From: CAZODA01 sp964578485
GTDB lineage: Bacteria; Bacteroidota; Bacteroidia; Bacteroidales; Marinilabiliaceae
Assembly: GCA_964578485.1 (NCBI GenBank)
Contig: CAZODA010000094.1
Coordinates: 1-6,049, forward strand
Direction of reading: 5' to 3'
DNA length: 6,049 nt
Both the position numbers and the translations under genes were made by a program. Position 1 is the first letter of the stretch, and the number at the start of each line of letters is the position of its first letter. Below are positions 5,452 through 6,049 of the stretch, in pieces. A model generated the notes under the pieces. The model saw only the letters and a list, made by a program, of their open reading frames with translations, was not told the DNA's origin and ran no database searches.

Positions 5452-5574
5452 GGTATTAAGGAAATAAAGTAATTATCTATAATAAAAATACCTTGAATTG
5501 GGCTGACTACATTTTGAAAGCCGATATTTGAGCAAACTTTATTGAAAAATAGATACAAAAGGAGATTTTTACTT

Positions 5575-5643
5575 CGTTGAATTTTGCTGCGTTCGGCATT
5601 GTGCAAACAAGTTTGCATACTGCCCTTATTTAACGCAAAATTT
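5575..5643. repeat. Repeat B, copy 2 (direct repeat with 1149-1217)
   Basis: This copy aligns without gaps to 1149-1217 (63 of 69 identical) in the same orientation, and the GCAAAC-AA-GTTTGC stem is preserved. Just beyond it a TGCCTCTTCAAGA word (5648-5660) is shared with the region after copy 1 (about 1309-1321). The original unit may thus have been longer, with about 85 bp of extra sequence in copy 1 that includes the AT-rich inverted repeat. Confidence 0.85.
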
Positions 5644-5704
5644 ATTCTGCCTCTTCAAGACGCCGAGGGTGAGGGAGTTAACCGAACATGGGGCGTTGCC
5701 CCAG

Positions 5705-5749
5705 CCTGTTCCGCCGAGTTACACGACGGCGGGAACCTGTTCCGCCGAG
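5705..5749. repeat. 14-bp direct repeats flanking a hairpin segment
   Basis: CCTGTTCCGCCGAG occurs at 5705-5718 and again at 5736-5749, giving a 31-bp period. The 17 bp between the copies contain CGGCGGGAA, whose CGGC pairs back to GCCG of the first copy, so the segment folds into a GC-rich stem with one bulge. The layout mirrors the one at 993-1042 with a different repeated word. The second copy runs into the left end of repeat A. Confidence 0.65.
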
Positions 5750-5905
5750 GCTTGCCGGATGTTGAGCGTAGCGAAATCGCGTTTTCAACGGAACGTAACA
5801 TATATAAGGCTTTTAGCTTATTAATTACATTAATCTACTTCTATATAATTTATTTCATAAAAAACAATTGATTGTTTAAAAAGGAATACCCTAAAAACCC
5901 TGCCT
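5740..5905. repeat. Repeat A, copy 2 (direct repeat with 761-935)
   Basis: This is the second copy of the repeat at 761-935, in the same orientation. The GC-rich hairpin segment of copy 1 is replaced by a shorter sequence (5779-5790) that lacks the CCGCCG/CGGCGG stem. The small stem near the TATATAAGG word is kept: a C in copy 1 (848) is T here (5818), turning a G-C pair into a G-T wobble. Confidence 0.85.
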
Positions 5906-5910
5906 CAGAA

Positions 5911-5980
5911 TCCCGACTAACGTCGGGACAGGTTCCCGTCTCCCATTAAAGCGGGACAGGTAATGTCGGGACTCTCCGAC
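5911..5980. repeat. Cluster of GC-rich palindromes
   Basis: TCCCGAC (5911-5917) pairs with GTCGGGA (5922-5928) over a 4-base loop. CGGGACAGGTTCCCG (5924-5938) is the exact reverse complement of 1328-1342. GTCGG (5965-5969) pairs with CCGAC (5976-5980). These lie directly after repeat A copy 2 and look like further members of the same short palindromic repeat family. Confidence 0.6.
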
Positions 5981-6049
5981 CGACTCCGAGAATCCCTGTA
6001 ATCGGCAAATAAAAACCCGCATATTTTGGCAATTAGATTTCCCCACTAT

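Larger units (their letters stand above)
5420..6049. other. 0.6-kb gene-free region with second copies of repeats A and B
   Basis: Nothing here is supported as a gene. A hairpin follows the exonuclease stop, then comes AT-rich DNA to about 5570, repeat B copy 2, a 31-bp-period direct repeat, repeat A copy 2, and a GC-rich palindrome cluster (5911-5980). The last 70 bases hold nothing I recognise. A 95-codon frame at 5584-5871 is built entirely from repeats A and B and is not a gene. Confidence 0.75.

Noticed and set aside
5400..5618. 72-codon open frame on the - strand
   Set aside because: It overlaps the end of the exonuclease, its hairpin and repeat B, and has no recognisable domain.
5584..5871. 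95-codon open frame on the + strand
   Set aside because: It consists of repeat B followed by the palindrome segment and repeat A. The part shared with copy 1 shows no sign of protein-level conservation.
761..5905. Composite transposon bounded by repeats A and B
   Set aside because: There is no transposase gene, the repeats are direct with swapped order, and their ends are not inverted, so they do not behave like insertion-sequence copies.

Overview
The window looks like a piece of a Bacteroidota chromosome. This is inferred from AT-rich genes without Shine-Dalgarno leaders, a TAnnTTTG-type promoter match, and long gene-free stretches full of short palindromic words. I cannot assign a genus. 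Five protein genes can be supported, all on the + strand, and three gene-free stretches (about 1.2, 0.6 and 0.6 kb) are mostly repeats and potential hairpins.

Left end (4-631): a compact two-gene module. A minimal nucleotidyltransferase (MntA/MNT type) overlaps by 11 bp a HEPN-domain protein (HepT type, formerly DUF86). Both carry complete signature motifs (GSX10DXD and RX4HXY), so this is a convincing intact HEPN/MNT toxin-antitoxin pair. The first gene starts three bases into the window, so its promoter is not visible.

Centre (1833-4294): a two-gene operon with 8 bp between the genes. The first encodes a polytopic membrane-bound O-acyltransferase of the AlgI/DltB class. The second is a membrane-anchored SGNH-fold protein with a Ser-containing block I and a His-containing block V. 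By analogy with AlgI-AlgJ/AlgX and DltB-DltD, the first would carry an acyl group across the inner membrane and the second would place it on an extracytoplasmic glycan. The substrate cannot be read from the window.

Right part (4916-5419): a stand-alone DEDDh 3'-5' exonuclease of the DnaQ/epsilon-like family with all five catalytic residues.

The gene-free stretches share repeat families. Repeat A (about 170 bp) and repeat B (69 bp) each occur once left of the operon and once right of the exonuclease. All copies are in the same orientation, but the A-B order is swapped. A 20-bp word occurs four times, a 15-bp palindrome recurs, and two small loci show short direct repeats bracketing a hairpin. 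I found no transposase, tRNA, rRNA or CRISPR array. The gene systems belong to known classes; the noncoding repeat architecture is the least explained part of the window.
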